Positions 23,740 to 31,992 of a stretch of 33,912 nt of DNA are shown here, piece after piece. A model generated the notes under the pieces. The model ran no database searches and had not been told where the DNA came from. It saw nothing but the letters and a program-made list of their open reading frames with translations. The translations under genes and the position numbers were made by a program. The DNA is from Candidatus Uhrbacteria bacterium. Lineage in GTDB: Bacteria > Patescibacteriota > Patescibacteriia > 2-12-FULL-60-25. How positions within the stretch are numbered: the first letter of the stretch is position 1; every line of letters begins with the position of its first letter. The stretch is taken from NCBI GenBank assembly GCA_903918235.1, contig CAIXDN010000052.1:1-33912 (forward strand). The letters run 5' to 3'.

Positions 23740-25023
23740 CTATTTAATGCACTCATTCTTCACCCAATCCAATGTTCTTCGGTTGCGCATCGTTACTTTT
23801 ACATAGTCACGATAGTCCGGGCTAGAGACATGGGAGCGAGTCTCGGTTTCATGTGGCGGTAAGTTCTCGAGGATACGATCAAGCTCTGCATCAACTTCCT
23901 CATCGGCAACATCAATGTCTTGTTGCTTAGCGAGAGCTTTGATCAAAACAGCAGTCTGGATTCTGCGAATAGCTTGCTGAACAAAATCAAGTTTCAAATC
24001 AGCTTCCGTTTTCTTGATGGAAGAAAGATAGTCCTCCCATTTCATGCCCTGTTCCTCGATATTGCGTTGCAATTCCTGTTGCATGCGACGTACCTCTTCA
24101 TTGATCAAGATTTCTGGAACTTCAGAAAAACTGGACTGCTCAACAAGCTTTTCAAGCATCTCGATCTCCGCAGCATCCGAGCTACGCTGATCAAGTTCCT
24201 TCTGCATATTCTCACGAAGTTTTGTGTTGAGAGCCTCCATGTTTTCAACACCTACACCTTTTGCAAATTCATCAGTAAGCTCAGGCATTTCCAAAGCATG
24301 AACAGATTTTGCATTGACCTTAAAGTCAACATCTTTTCCAGCGATATGCTTTTGGAGATAGTCCTCAGGAAAGGGAAGGACAAACGTGCGCTCTTCACCC
24401 TCCTTGATGCCGTTAAGTTTTTCCGCAAGGCCAGCAAGATACTGTGGCTCAGAAAGGTAGATCCGATAGTCTCTGCCGGTACCGCCCTCAAGAGCAACAT
24501 GCTCACGGGACAATTCCATATCGACAATGACGAGATCTTCCATGGTTGCTGGGCGATCTACGCGTACTTCCGTTCTGCGCATTCTGCGCATTTCCTGAAG
24601 AGCATCTTCAACCTCTTTGTCGGTTGCAGCCTTCAATTTTTTCTCAACCTTACAGTCTTTCACAACAGGCATCTTGGTGATTTCTGGAGCGATTGGCGTA
24701 TGCGTGGTAAATTTAATCTCTTGCCCAGGCGTGAGCTGATCAACGCTGACAGCGGGGGATCCGACCGTCTCAAGTTTCTCGCCCACCACAGCTTTTACGT
24801 AAAAAGATCGGACAATGCGTTCAATGGCGGTCTCAAGAATCTTCATTTCACCGACTAAACGAGAGACGTCAGCATAAGTCGCTTTGCCGGGACGAAATCC
24901 TGGCAAGGGTTTTGCTTTAGAAATTTCAACAACAGCTTCTTCACGGTAAGGAGCAGACTCCTCCCAGGAGATCTCAAACGCGATTTTGACTTCCGATTTT
25001 GGTAGTTTAGTTACAGTATACAT
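23740..25023 (-). CDS. tig: Trigger factor (ribosome-associated chaperone)
   Basis: 427 residues, normal length. Binds L23 at the tunnel exit and shelters nascent chains. The N-terminal ribosome-binding domain contains the signature PGFRPGKA (residues ~38-45). The FKBP-like PPIase domain spans ~150-245 (EDLVIVDMELS, LNGIKEGEERTFVLPFPEDY, FKVNAKSVHALEMPELTDEFA). The helical C-terminal cradle follows (~255-420: VPEILINEEVRRMQQELQRN, MKWEDYLSS). Divergent from ychF by 111 bp. It ends 10 nt before a strong palindromic terminator. A 312-codon antisense ORF within it is a shadow. Confidence 0.96.
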   Translation of the reverse strand: MYTVTKLPKSEVKIAFEISWEESAPYREEAVVEISKAKPLPGFRPGKATYADVSRLVGEMKILETAIERIVRSFYVKAVVGEKLETVGSPAVSVDQLTPGQEIKFTTHTPIAPEITKMPVVKDCKVEKKLKAATDKEVEDALQEMRRMRRTEVRVDRPATMEDLVIVDMELSREHVALEGGTGRDYRIYLSEPQYLAGLAEKLNGIKEGEERTFVLPFPEDYLQKHIAGKDVDFKVNAKSVHALEMPELTDEFAKGVGVENMEALNTKLRENMQKELDQRSSDAAEIEMLEKLVEQSSFSEVPEILINEEVRRMQQELQRNIEEQGMKWEDYLSSIKKTEADLKLDFVQQAIRRIQTAVLIKALAKQQDIDVADEEVDAELDRILENLPPHETETRSHVSSPDYRDYVKVTMRNRRTLDWVKNECIK

Positions 25024-25101
25024 AGAGAAATTTAGACATCGAACCTACGTGATTTTAGAGCAATCGTCAACCTTAAAAATCAGAACGCATACGCCCTTGT
25101 C

Positions 25102-25115
25102 AAAACACGTGTTTT
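25102..25115. promoter_or_regulatory. 14-bp palindrome in the tig-ychF divergent spacer
   Basis: AAAACACGTGTTTT is perfectly self-complementary and lies 19 bp before the ychF ATG. It could be an operator for either gene; nothing further supports this. Confidence 0.35.
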
Positions 25116-25134
25116 CCAGCACTCTACTGACACT

Positions 25135-26217
25135 ATGGCTCTCCAAATTGGCATTGTCGGTCTTCCAAACGTGGGCAAGTCCACGCTGTTTTCCGCAATC
25201 ACAAAAAAGCAGGTTGATTGCGCAAACTACCCATTCTGTACGATCGACCCAAATGTCGGCGTTGTTGAAGTTCCGGATGCTCGCCTCGCCGTCCTCGCTA
25301 AAATTAGCCAAACAAAAAAAATAATCCCTACGGTCATTGAATTTGTCGACATTGCTGGTCTCGTAAAAGGCGCCTCAGAAGGCCAAGGTCTTGGCAACAA
25401 ATTCCTCGCAAATATCCGCGAGACTGATGCGATCGCACAAGTTGTCCGCGCGTTTGAAGACTCCAACATCCTCCACGTCGACGGTTCCATCAACCCGCTC
25501 CGCGATGCAGAAACGATCAACACAGAGCTCGCGCTCGCTGACTTAGACGTTCTCACAAAACGCTCCTCAACCATCGAGAAGCAAATGAAGAGTGGCAAAA
25601 CAAAAGACCTTGAGGCAGAAGCTCTTGCGGTTGCCAAAGCGATCGAAAATTTGAATGCGGGAACCATGCTCCGCGACGTTGAGTGGACCGATGACGAGCG
25701 TTTTTCGCTTCGTATTTTGCAGGCGCTCACAATGAAGCCAATGCTTTACGTTGTAAATGTCAGTGAGGCCCAGCTCGGTGACGGCTCATGGAAAGCGCGC
25801 GTTACGGGATTAAATGGCCTCGTTGTTCCTGTCTGCGTAAAAATGGAAGCCGACCTTTCAACCATGTCCGATGAGGAAAAAAATGAATACCTAGAAATGG
25901 CCGGTCAAACGCAAAGCGGTTTAAACAGATTGATCCAAGAAGCCTACGTCGCTTTAGGACTGATTACCTACCTCACGACGGGAGAAATTGAAACCCGCGC
26001 CTGGACCACCAAAAAAGGCTCAACCGCCCCACAAGCCGCTGGTGTCATCCATACCGATTTTGAAAAGAACTTCATTCGCGCAGAAATTACTCCATACCAA
26101 GATTACGTCGACTGCGGCTCAGAAGCCGTCTGCCGCGAAAAAGGAAAAACCCGCATCGAAGGAAAAGATTACATCATGCAAGACGGCGACGTCTGTTATT
26201 TCAGAATAGGAGCATAG
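25135..26217 (+). CDS. ychF: YchF/Obg-related ATPase
   Basis: 360 residues, family length. Ribosome-associated P-loop ATPase linked to stress and translation control. Walker A GLPNVGKST (9-17), switch region DIAGLVKGASEGQGLGNKFL, and NVSE in place of the GTPase NKxD motif, which gives ATP preference in this family. C-terminal TGS domain (~280-358: IETRAWTTKKGSTAPQAAG, IEGKDYIMQDGDVCYFRI). Divergent from tig. No strong Shine-Dalgarno. Confidence 0.97.
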   Translation: MALQIGIVGLPNVGKSTLFSAITKKQVDCANYPFCTIDPNVGVVEVPDARLAVLAKISQTKKIIPTVIEFVDIAGLVKGASEGQGLGNKFLANIRETDAIAQVVRAFEDSNILHVDGSINPLRDAETINTELALADLDVLTKRSSTIEKQMKSGKTKDLEAEALAVAKAIENLNAGTMLRDVEWTDDERFSLRILQALTMKPMLYVVNVSEAQLGDGSWKARVTGLNGLVVPVCVKMEADLSTMSDEEKNEYLEMAGQTQSGLNRLIQEAYVALGLITYLTTGEIETRAWTTKKGSTAPQAAGVIHTDFEKNFIRAEITPYQDYVDCGSEAVCREKGKTRIEGKDYIMQDGDVCYFRIGA

Positions 26218-26241
26218 CTCGTCACGGCCTCCATAAAGGCA

Positions 26242-26247
26242 TAGAAT
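26242..26247 (+). promoter_or_regulatory. Possible -10 element (TAGAAT) of the caspase-like gene
   Basis: TAGAAT ends 8 nt before the ATG at 26256. With normal promoter spacing, transcription would start next to the start codon, giving a leaderless or nearly leaderless mRNA. No Shine-Dalgarno is present. No clear -35. Confidence 0.35.
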
Positions 26248-26255
26248 GTATAAAT

Positions 26256-27869
26256 ATGGAAATGTCTCGACGAACAGCCTTGAGCGCATTAGCTATAGGA
26301 GCAGTAGCCATAGCGGGGAAGGATATTCTGAGCAGCTTAGATAGAATTATTCCTGAAGAGGCTCCAAAGCCACCAAAGAAACAAGAAATCCAACGCGATG
26401 AAGTTGAATTTTCTGAACCGCATGACCAAACAATACGTTGGGAAGTTGGAAGCCGCCTCCATAAAGATGAAGAGAATGATGCGCGTGAAATAGCAGCATT
26501 TCAATTAGAAATAAACGATTTTGCAAAAAAACTAAGACAAGAAATTGGCTTTGTGCCAAATGGAAGTAGCGATGCTAGCCAAGAACAAGAGGCGGCACGG
26601 AAGGCGCTTCTTGCATCGGTACTTCCCGAGAGGATAAAGCAAATAGCAAAAATCCTAACGCGATATCCCTCGACACGAGGGCAGGAAGCACGGCTACTAT
26701 ATGAAGACGCGCTACAGCTTTTTAGCTCATGTCATGGACAAGGCTTAGTATTTAAAGCATGGAACGAGGCTCTTGCAACAGAGGGCAAAGAGGTTTCTTT
26801 TGATAGAAATGGACAATACTATGAGACGCGGATGCGAGACTATGTTCCAGCAAGTCCAGACATATGGAGCCAGGACATGGATCCGAGAAATAAGCCGAAT
26901 CGTCCGGAAGCAGACAGGCAACGTATGCAAGAAAAACCAGGCTGGTCTGGAAAGCAGCGTAAAAAGCTCTTCAAAAGACTTTCATCTCAGCCTTGGATGA
27001 TCGAGCTAGGAAAACAAGAAGACCTTACACTCGTGGAATACTATTCATTTATAAAATCGTATATACATGAAAAAAGCGAGTCAGATGAAGAATCGCCAAG
27101 AGCGCTCGCAGAACGATTGCTGGAAGCAAGACGCACGATGCTTGAGCGGTCGATTGTAGACGCATCGACAGAGCAGGTGATTATATTTGCAGGAAACGAT
27201 GCAAGATATTTTTCAGGAACAGAAGACGGCGCATGGGATGAGGTTCTCGAATCATCTGGAGTAAATCAAGACCGTATAAACAAAATTGCAACACCAGAAG
27301 GAGGCTCAAACTCAGAAACGCTCGGCATGTTAAAAAAAGTTATTGCTTCATCAAAAGGAAAAACGCTGCTGGCATTTAGTACGCATGGAGCAGAGCATTT
27401 TTTGGGGATGGGCCATCAAGGAGGAGCTGAGGCAATTACAGATGTTGCATTAGCAGAGGCATTACTTGCTCGTGTACAGGAACAACACAGCGCAGAAACG
27501 CTAAAAGATATTACCGTGATAATGGACGCATGCCATACATATGAGTTTGCAAAAAATGTCATGCAAAAAATGAAAGAAGCATGGCAGGCAAAACAGCCTC
27601 GTCCTTTTCCATTCGCACGCATCCAGTTGCCCTGCATCGTAGCTGGCGTACAAGAAGGTTCAGTAGGACAAGCAGGATCAGTCATCTCGCGAGTCTTGCA
27701 AAACCAGTTAGGAGGTATTGAAAAAGACAGAGGCATTTCCGGAAGAAGACTCCTTCAAAACGTGCAACCAACTTCTTATGAGGAAAACGACATGACATTT
27801 TTTTCTCCAGGAACCGGCTTAGAATTTGCAGATAACAGCGGGCATCTTTCACAAGAAAGGATCGTGTGA
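26256..27869 (+). CDS. Caspase-like (clan CD) cysteine peptidase with twin-arginine-like leader
   Basis: 537 residues. N-terminus MEMSRRTALSALAIGAVAIA has S-R-R followed by a hydrophobic core and a possible AIA-G cleavage site, so Tat export or membrane anchoring is plausible. A charged helical region follows (~40-300). The C-terminal domain has the caspase-fold dyad: beta strand then His (LLAFSTHGAEHF, H377) and, about 49 residues later, VIMDACHTYEF (C426). It ends with substrate-strand-like segments (LPCIVAGVQEGS). Related folds include C13/C14 peptidases and gingipain/clostripain; which is closest is unclear. Neighbours ychF and UDP-glucose dehydrogenase give no functional clue. The assignment rests on the two motifs and secondary-structure pattern; cleavage specificity is unknown. 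Confidence 0.72.
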   Translation: MEMSRRTALSALAIGAVAIAGKDILSSLDRIIPEEAPKPPKKQEIQRDEVEFSEPHDQTIRWEVGSRLHKDEENDAREIAAFQLEINDFAKKLRQEIGFVPNGSSDASQEQEAARKALLASVLPERIKQIAKILTRYPSTRGQEARLLYEDALQLFSSCHGQGLVFKAWNEALATEGKEVSFDRNGQYYETRMRDYVPASPDIWSQDMDPRNKPNRPEADRQRMQEKPGWSGKQRKKLFKRLSSQPWMIELGKQEDLTLVEYYSFIKSYIHEKSESDEESPRALAERLLEARRTMLERSIVDASTEQVIIFAGNDARYFSGTEDGAWDEVLESSGVNQDRINKIATPEGGSNSETLGMLKKVIASSKGKTLLAFSTHGAEHFLGMGHQGGAEAITDVALAEALLARVQEQHSAETLKDITVIMDACHTYEFAKNVMQKMKEAWQAKQPRPFPFARIQLPCIVAGVQEGSVGQAGSVISRVLQNQLGGIEKDRGISGRRLLQNVQPTSYEENDMTFFSPGTGLEFADNSGHLSQERIV

Positions 27870-27883
27870 TGAGATAGGTTGAT

Positions 27884-29170
27884 ATGAACGTCGCTATTGT
27901 CGGTACCGGTTATGTCGGACTTGTTTCCGGCGCTTGTCTCGCTGAGCTCGGTCATCACGTCACATGCGTGGATCTCGATCCTCAAAAAATTGAAAAACTT
28001 CGCCAAGGCATCATGCCGATTTTTGAGCCAGGATTAGAAGAAACCGTAAAGCGTAATGTTGGAAACGGCCGTTTGAAATTTACAACAGAGTACACAGAAG
28101 CTGTCCCAAACGCAGAATGGGTTTCCATCGCTGTCGGCACGCCTTCCGCAGAGGACGGCTCAGCGGATCTTTCCTATGTATTTGCTGCCGCAGAAGCAGT
28201 AGCTAAGCACATGAATAAATACATCGTTGTTGCAGATAAAAGTACCGTACCTGTTGGTACCGCGGAACGCGTGCGCGAATGTATCAAAAAACACTATTCC
28301 GGTGATTTCGACGTCATTTCAAATCCGGAAATTCTCCGAGAAGGTCACGCCGTTTCCGATTTCATGAATCCAACGCGCATCATTATTGGTTCACCATCAG
28401 AGCGCGCAACAGAATTAGCAAAGCAACTTTTCGCAGTTCTTGATTGTCCAAAACTCATCATGTCACCTCGTTCCGCCGAGCTCACCAAATATGCGGCAAA
28501 CGCATTTCTCGCAACAAAAATCAGTTACATAAACGAGATCGCGCATCTCGCGGAAATGCTCGGCGCCGATATTGAAGAAGTCGCGATAGGCATTGGTTCA
28601 GATCCGCGCATCGGTAAAGATTTTTTACGCGCCGGTCTCGGTTGGGGCGGATCCTGTTTTCCAAAAGACGTACGTGCCATTCGCAAAGTCGGAGAAGCGC
28701 TCGGCCATCCGATGTCTATCGTTTCCGCGGCTTGTGAGATGAACGAGCGCGCCAAATCGCGCATCGTAGATCGTGTGGAGCAAGCACTCGGTGGTCTTTC
28801 AGGAAAACACATCGGTCTCCTCGGACTCGCTTTCAAAAACAATACCGACGACACACGCGAATCCGCCGCACTAGAACTGGCACGTCGTTTTCATGAAGCG
28901 GGCGCATCCGTTGCCGGTTACGATCCCGAGGCTGTTATCTACGACCCCGACGCTATGCGTTACGTGTTACGCGGTACAAGCCCTCTCGAAGTCGCACAAA
29001 ATGCCGACGCTATCGTGATCGCCACAGAATGGGATGAATTCCGCAACCTAGACTTGTCTGCCATTCGCAAAGCAATGAAAGGAGATTTGCTCATGGACGC
29101 CCGCAACCTGTTAAAACCCGAAGCCGTCCGCGCCGCCGGTTTCCGCTCATTGTCCGTCGGAAGAGCTTGA
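27884..29170 (+). CDS. UDP-glucose 6-dehydrogenase family
   Basis: 428 residues. Oxidises UDP-glucose to UDP-glucuronate with two NAD+, providing acidic sugars for surface polysaccharide. N-terminal Rossmann motif GTGYVGLVSGACLAELGH, central dimer domain with catalytic Cys in GWGGSCFPKD (C258), and C-terminal domain GLAFKNNTDDTRES. AGG 9 nt before ATG. It starts 14 nt after the peptidase gene, so one mRNA is possible. Its last 24 nt overlap the convergent unknown gene. UDP-ManNAc or other nucleotide-sugar dehydrogenases share the fold, but the length and motifs favour the Ugd/TuaD group. Confidence 0.93.
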   Translation: MNVAIVGTGYVGLVSGACLAELGHHVTCVDLDPQKIEKLRQGIMPIFEPGLEETVKRNVGNGRLKFTTEYTEAVPNAEWVSIAVGTPSAEDGSADLSYVFAAAEAVAKHMNKYIVVADKSTVPVGTAERVRECIKKHYSGDFDVISNPEILREGHAVSDFMNPTRIIIGSPSERATELAKQLFAVLDCPKLIMSPRSAELTKYAANAFLATKISYINEIAHLAEMLGADIEEVAIGIGSDPRIGKDFLRAGLGWGGSCFPKDVRAIRKVGEALGHPMSIVSAACEMNERAKSRIVDRVEQALGGLSGKHIGLLGLAFKNNTDDTRESAALELARRFHEAGASVAGYDPEAVIYDPDAMRYVLRGTSPLEVAQNADAIVIATEWDEFRNLDLSAIRKAMKGDLLMDARNLLKPEAVRAAGFRSLSVGRA

Positions 29171-29842
29171 TTGTGTAGGCGAGAACAATTTTGAATACTT
29201 GGCAAAATGTTCGTGGGCTCTTTTGTCGAAAAGATTTTTTACGTCCGCATCTTCTGATGCGATTTCGTCCTGGGCCTCGATAACAAAAATACCATCCTCC
29301 GTCATTTGAGCCTTTTGCAACAGAGCACGAACAAGTTCAAAAAATTTTTTGGTATCGGCAAGATATTCATTCTGATGGGGATAGACCCATAAGTTATTTG
29401 GATCAACACTGGGATCCGTGTATTTTTCCGTATTTATTTTTATAGCAGTCTCATTAATAAGATTTTCATCTAAATTTGCAAAATATTCACTCAATTGAAG
29501 CGCGGAGAATTCCCAAAAGCCAGTCGCATCAAGAAGATCCCGTGACACGTATTCACCTATCGTATCTCCTAAGTATTCATGGGCTAAGCTGCCAAAACGC
29601 AAATCAAGAAGCGTGAAAAGCCACATGAGCTGCGTCTCGGTAAAAGGATTCTTAAGAGAATCAAAAACCATATCACCGCAAGCGTACTTTTCGAGCTCAT
29701 GGCGTATGCTGTCATACGGCTTGTTAAGCATGCCTCGCATGGTTTGCACCATTTCGGGCAAAGCATCCCAAGCACTATCAGCAGTCTTAGCGCTCCAAGC
29801 ATGAAACTTTAGATCAAGGCTCATAGAACATGAATATAACAT
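29147..29842 (-). CDS. Protein of unknown function
   Basis: 231 residues from ATG 29842 (GGAG 3 nt upstream); ATG 29824 is an alternative (225 residues). I recognise no family. Mostly helical, acidic, with aromatic-rich stretches (TETQLMWLFTLLDLRFGSLAHEY, split here as TETQLMWLF and DLRFGSLAHEY; ATGFWEFSALQLSEYFANLD; NEYLADTKKFFELVRALLQK) and a Ser/Gln-rich tail. No signal peptide or transmembrane helix. The 3' end overlaps UDP-glucose dehydrogenase on the other strand by 24 nt; the start is 36 nt from divergent comEC. It reads as a genuine gene because the frame is long and the composition coherent. Confidence 0.7.
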   Translation of the reverse strand: MLYSCSMSLDLKFHAWSAKTADSAWDALPEMVQTMRGMLNKPYDSIRHELEKYACGDMVFDSLKNPFTETQLMWLFTLLDLRFGSLAHEYLGDTIGEYVSRDLLDATGFWEFSALQLSEYFANLDENLINETAIKINTEKYTDPSVDPNNLWVYPHQNEYLADTKKFFELVRALLQKAQMTEDGIFVIEAQDEIASEDADVKNLFDKRAHEHFAKYSKLFSPTQSSSSDGQ

Positions 29843-29878
29843 TGACTCCAAACCAAAACAATGGAACGGAGTTAAAGG

Positions 29879-31033
29879 GTGCAATCATCACTCTGGAAAA
29901 TCTCCGGCTGGTTCCTTTCCGCTTTTTTGATTGGAACCGCACTCCACAGTCCATTCCCATGCGCAAAAATCGGAATGGACTGTTTTGCATTCGGTGCGGT
30001 GATGGCTGTTCTTGCAATTGTTATAGCGTCAAAACCAACCACAAAACTTGTCGCGCTTATTGTGCTGGCTTTACTCCTCGGTCTTTGGCGTTTTGAATCG
30101 TCCGTCATTCCCGGCAACCTTCGTTTTCTTGATCCAAAAGGTTTTGCGTATACACGAGTCGCATCAAATCCATGGCGTGAACAACTAACCGCACGCATTC
30201 GGCAAGGCTTGCCCGGCGATGAAGGTGCATTGCTCGCCGGCATTTTGTACGGAGAACGAAATCTTTCAAAAGAATCAAAAACCGCATTCCGCACCGCCGG
30301 TATGACGCACCTGATCGCCGTGTCCGGTTCAAATGTAATGATCGTTGTTCTTGCCGCGATGCAACTTTTTGGACTGTTTCATTTCTCACGCAGGAAAACT
30401 TTTTTACTTCTTACGGGCGTGTTGATCGCATTCGTCTGGCTCGTTGCGCCGCAAGCGCCGGTCGTTCGCGCCGCGATCATGGGCTGGCTCATCACGCTCG
30501 CCCCAATGGTCGGTCGCATCCCTTCAACAAAACGACTGCTCCTTGTCGCGGCCGTTGTCTTTGCCGCATGGAAACCTTGGTCGCTCGTTTACGATCCCTC
30601 ATTCGCCTTATCGTTCTTAGCAACAGCCGGTCTCATGACATGGGGAAAACGCTTCGACGGCTATTTTGAAAAGCGCATCCCGTGGAAAGGGTTGCGTGAA
30701 AGCATTTCCATGACGCTCGCCGCCACACTCATGACAACGCCATATGCGACATGGGCATTTGGCCAAACTACGGTGATCGGCGTATTCACAAATTTGCTAG
30801 CGCTTCCGTTAATTCCATGGGCGATGGGAACCGGACTGATCGCGCTCATACTTCCATTTGAACCGTTCACACTTCCGGCCAGAGGTTTTCTCTCCGCGCT
30901 CTTATGGATTGCGGACACCGCACAAAGTCTCGGTTGGGGATCTTGGTCAGGTTTGGGCGTGACTCCGTGGTTTATGTTTGCCTGCTATGCAGTGATTTGG
31001 TGGGCTTGGAAGAAGTTACCCACAGAACAGTAA
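29879..31033 (+). CDS. comEC: ComEC/Rec2-type DNA uptake channel, competence domain only
   Basis: 384 residues, GTG start with GGAG 9 nt upstream. Contains the ComEC competence core (ALLAGILYGERNLSKESK, FRTAGMTHLIAVSGSNVMIV, APVVRAAIMGW, YDPSFALSFLATAGLM) within about nine hydrophobic segments. Full-length ComEC proteins are ~700-800 residues with an N-terminal OB-like domain and a C-terminal metallo-beta-lactamase-like domain. Here the N-terminal part is short and the C-terminal nuclease-like domain is absent: the protein ends FACYAVIWWAWKKLPTEQ. It is predicted to pass single-stranded DNA across the membrane. No other competence gene is in the window. Confidence 0.88.
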   Translation: MQSSLWKISGWFLSAFLIGTALHSPFPCAKIGMDCFAFGAVMAVLAIVIASKPTTKLVALIVLALLLGLWRFESSVIPGNLRFLDPKGFAYTRVASNPWREQLTARIRQGLPGDEGALLAGILYGERNLSKESKTAFRTAGMTHLIAVSGSNVMIVVLAAMQLFGLFHFSRRKTFLLLTGVLIAFVWLVAPQAPVVRAAIMGWLITLAPMVGRIPSTKRLLLVAAVVFAAWKPWSLVYDPSFALSFLATAGLMTWGKRFDGYFEKRIPWKGLRESISMTLAATLMTTPYATWAFGQTTVIGVFTNLLALPLIPWAMGTGLIALILPFEPFTLPARGFLSALLWIADTAQSLGWGSWSGLGVTPWFMFACYAVIWWAWKKLPTEQ

Positions 31034-31280
31034 GATAAAATAATCCACAGGCTCTACGCGAGTTCTGTTAGATAAGAAGCCGCGTCATAAAAAGAAAACA
31101 AAATAATTCAAACAAGCACGTCATTAAAAAGAGGAAAGAAACAAAGTCAAAACTGTTATGTCGATGAAGACAAACAGATATTTTGACGCGATACTCTGCA
31201 ATTCCTACTATGTAATTATGGCACGAGGGAACGTATACATCCGTACGTGTCGTAAACAAAAAACACATTGCTCGTTGAAA

Positions 31281-31353
31281 GGAAGCTCCCAGGTTTACCG
31301 GCCTGGAAAGCTTCCGTGATCCGGACCTCTTCATGCTTGCAGGTCTAGATCAC
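31281..31353 (+). ncRNA. Two tandem hairpins, possible structured RNA
   Basis: Hairpin 1: GGAAGCT (31281-31287) with AGCTTCC (31309-31315), then CCAGG with CCTGG inside. Hairpin 2: GTGATC (31316-31321) with GATCAC (31348-31353), then GGACCT with AGGTCT inside, including one G-U pair. The hairpins are directly adjacent and have the same two-part architecture. Transcription and strand are unproven. Confidence 0.45.
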
Positions 31354-31502
31354 GCCTTAAAGCAAAGTAAATCAATGTAATGATTAAACGTGGAATATCA
31401 AGAAAGTCTCAGGTGAATTGACGCTGACTCATGAGTAGTCAAACCCTGATCATCTCGATATTGGTGGTACGACCAACCGCCTCTGTTCAATCAGCCTTCA
31501 GC

Positions 31503-31555
31503 GCCGGGGTAACCCCTGGCCGTGCTCACAATGAGTGTTGAGCGCGGTCGGGAGG
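31503..31555 (+). promoter_or_regulatory. Leader hairpins and Shine-Dalgarno of the lipoprotein gene
   Basis: GCCGGGG-TAA-CCCCTGGC (31503-31520) and CCGTGCTCA (31520-31528) pairing with TGAGCGCGG (31539-31547, one G-U pair) precede GGGAGG (31550-31555), which is 5 nt before the ATG. This is the strongest Shine-Dalgarno in the window. The second hairpin ends 2 nt before it, so folding could affect ribosome access. Confidence 0.5.
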
Positions 31556-31560
31556 TTCCT

Positions 31561-31944
31561 ATGCGCCGATGGATCATCTTCATGCTCGTGACAGTCACCA
31601 GTCTCATCCTTTTTCCCGCAATCGCTGGCTGCGCTCAAGGTTACGATGTAACCAAACACCAAAGCGAATGGCTAACTCAAGACGCCGGAGCTGCAACTCG
31701 CGTTATGGCCGCAACAGAAGTCTGCAACGGTTTCGATGACGACTATGACGGCCGCGTTGATGAAAACTTTGAATGTAGCCTCGGTCAAATCGGACCGATC
31801 TGTTATATGAGAAGTGGAATTATGAGCCGTCTAAAATGCCAGTGGCCCTACTGCCTGTGGAGCCGTGAATGCTGCGGCTCAGAAGTCTGCGGAGACAGCT
31901 TCGATAATGATTGCGATGGATTTATCGATGAAAATTGTTACTAA
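31561..31944 (+). CDS. Small lipoprotein with two MopE-type putative metal-binding motifs
   Basis: 127 residues. ATG 31561 is chosen over 31522 because GGGAGG sits 5 nt upstream. A lipoprotein signal peptide (MRRWIIFMLVTVTSL) ends in lipobox PAIAGC. The mature part has two copies of the Cys/Asp-rich motif: EVCNGFDDDYDGRVDENFEC and EVCGDSFDNDCDGFIDENC. Their D-x-D-x-D-G spacing resembles calcium loops, and the motif is the 'putative metal-binding motif' of MopE-type proteins, common in deltaproteobacteria. Additional cysteines (PICYMRSG, WPYCLWSRECCG) could form disulfides. It stands alone between a long structured leader and a terminator hairpin. Strong Shine-Dalgarno use and higher GC than its neighbours hint at horizontal acquisition. 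Confidence 0.8.
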   Translation: MRRWIIFMLVTVTSLILFPAIAGCAQGYDVTKHQSEWLTQDAGAATRVMAATEVCNGFDDDYDGRVDENFECSLGQIGPICYMRSGIMSRLKCQWPYCLWSRECCGSEVCGDSFDNDCDGFIDENCY

Positions 31945-31963
31945 CAATCGCAAGCCTACTGAA

Positions 31964-31992
31964 GCCCCGATCCGAATCTATCGGGTCGGGGC
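31964..31992. terminator. Strong hairpin between the lipoprotein gene and recA
   Basis: A 12-bp stem (31964-31975 with 31981-31992, one T-G pair, GC-rich) and a 5-nt loop begin 20 nt after the lipoprotein stop. No U-tract follows (ACTTCTAT), so termination would be imperfect. Confidence 0.6.

Larger units (their letters stand above)
31034..31560. other. Hairpin-rich non-coding region before the lipoprotein gene
   Basis: About 530 bp without a credible ORF. It contains a near direct repeat (CGTCATAAAAAGA at 31083-31095, CGTCATTAAAAAGA at 31119-31132), two adjacent long hairpins (31281-31315, 31316-31353), further short inverted repeats (TTGGT/ACCAA near 31460-31475), and two hairpins against the Shine-Dalgarno (31503-31520, 31520-31547). 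I recognise no known RNA family; no RNase P, tmRNA or SRP RNA signatures are seen. Confidence 0.55.

Noticed and set aside
23611-23862. 83-codon plus-strand ORF containing VGAIHELPLR
   Set aside because: It is a translation of the 38-bp palindromic repeat plus antisense of tig.
23920-24858. 312-codon ORF antisense to trigger factor
   Set aside because: tig on the opposite strand is unmistakable; the antisense product has no recognisable motif.
25227-25730. 167-codon ORF antisense to ychF
   Set aside because: Ser/Ala/Arg-rich shadow of a strongly conserved gene.
31034-31560. tmRNA, SRP RNA or RNase P RNA in the long non-coding stretch
   Set aside because: No tRNA-like ends, no conserved SRP tetraloop region and no RNase P core sequences were found by eye.
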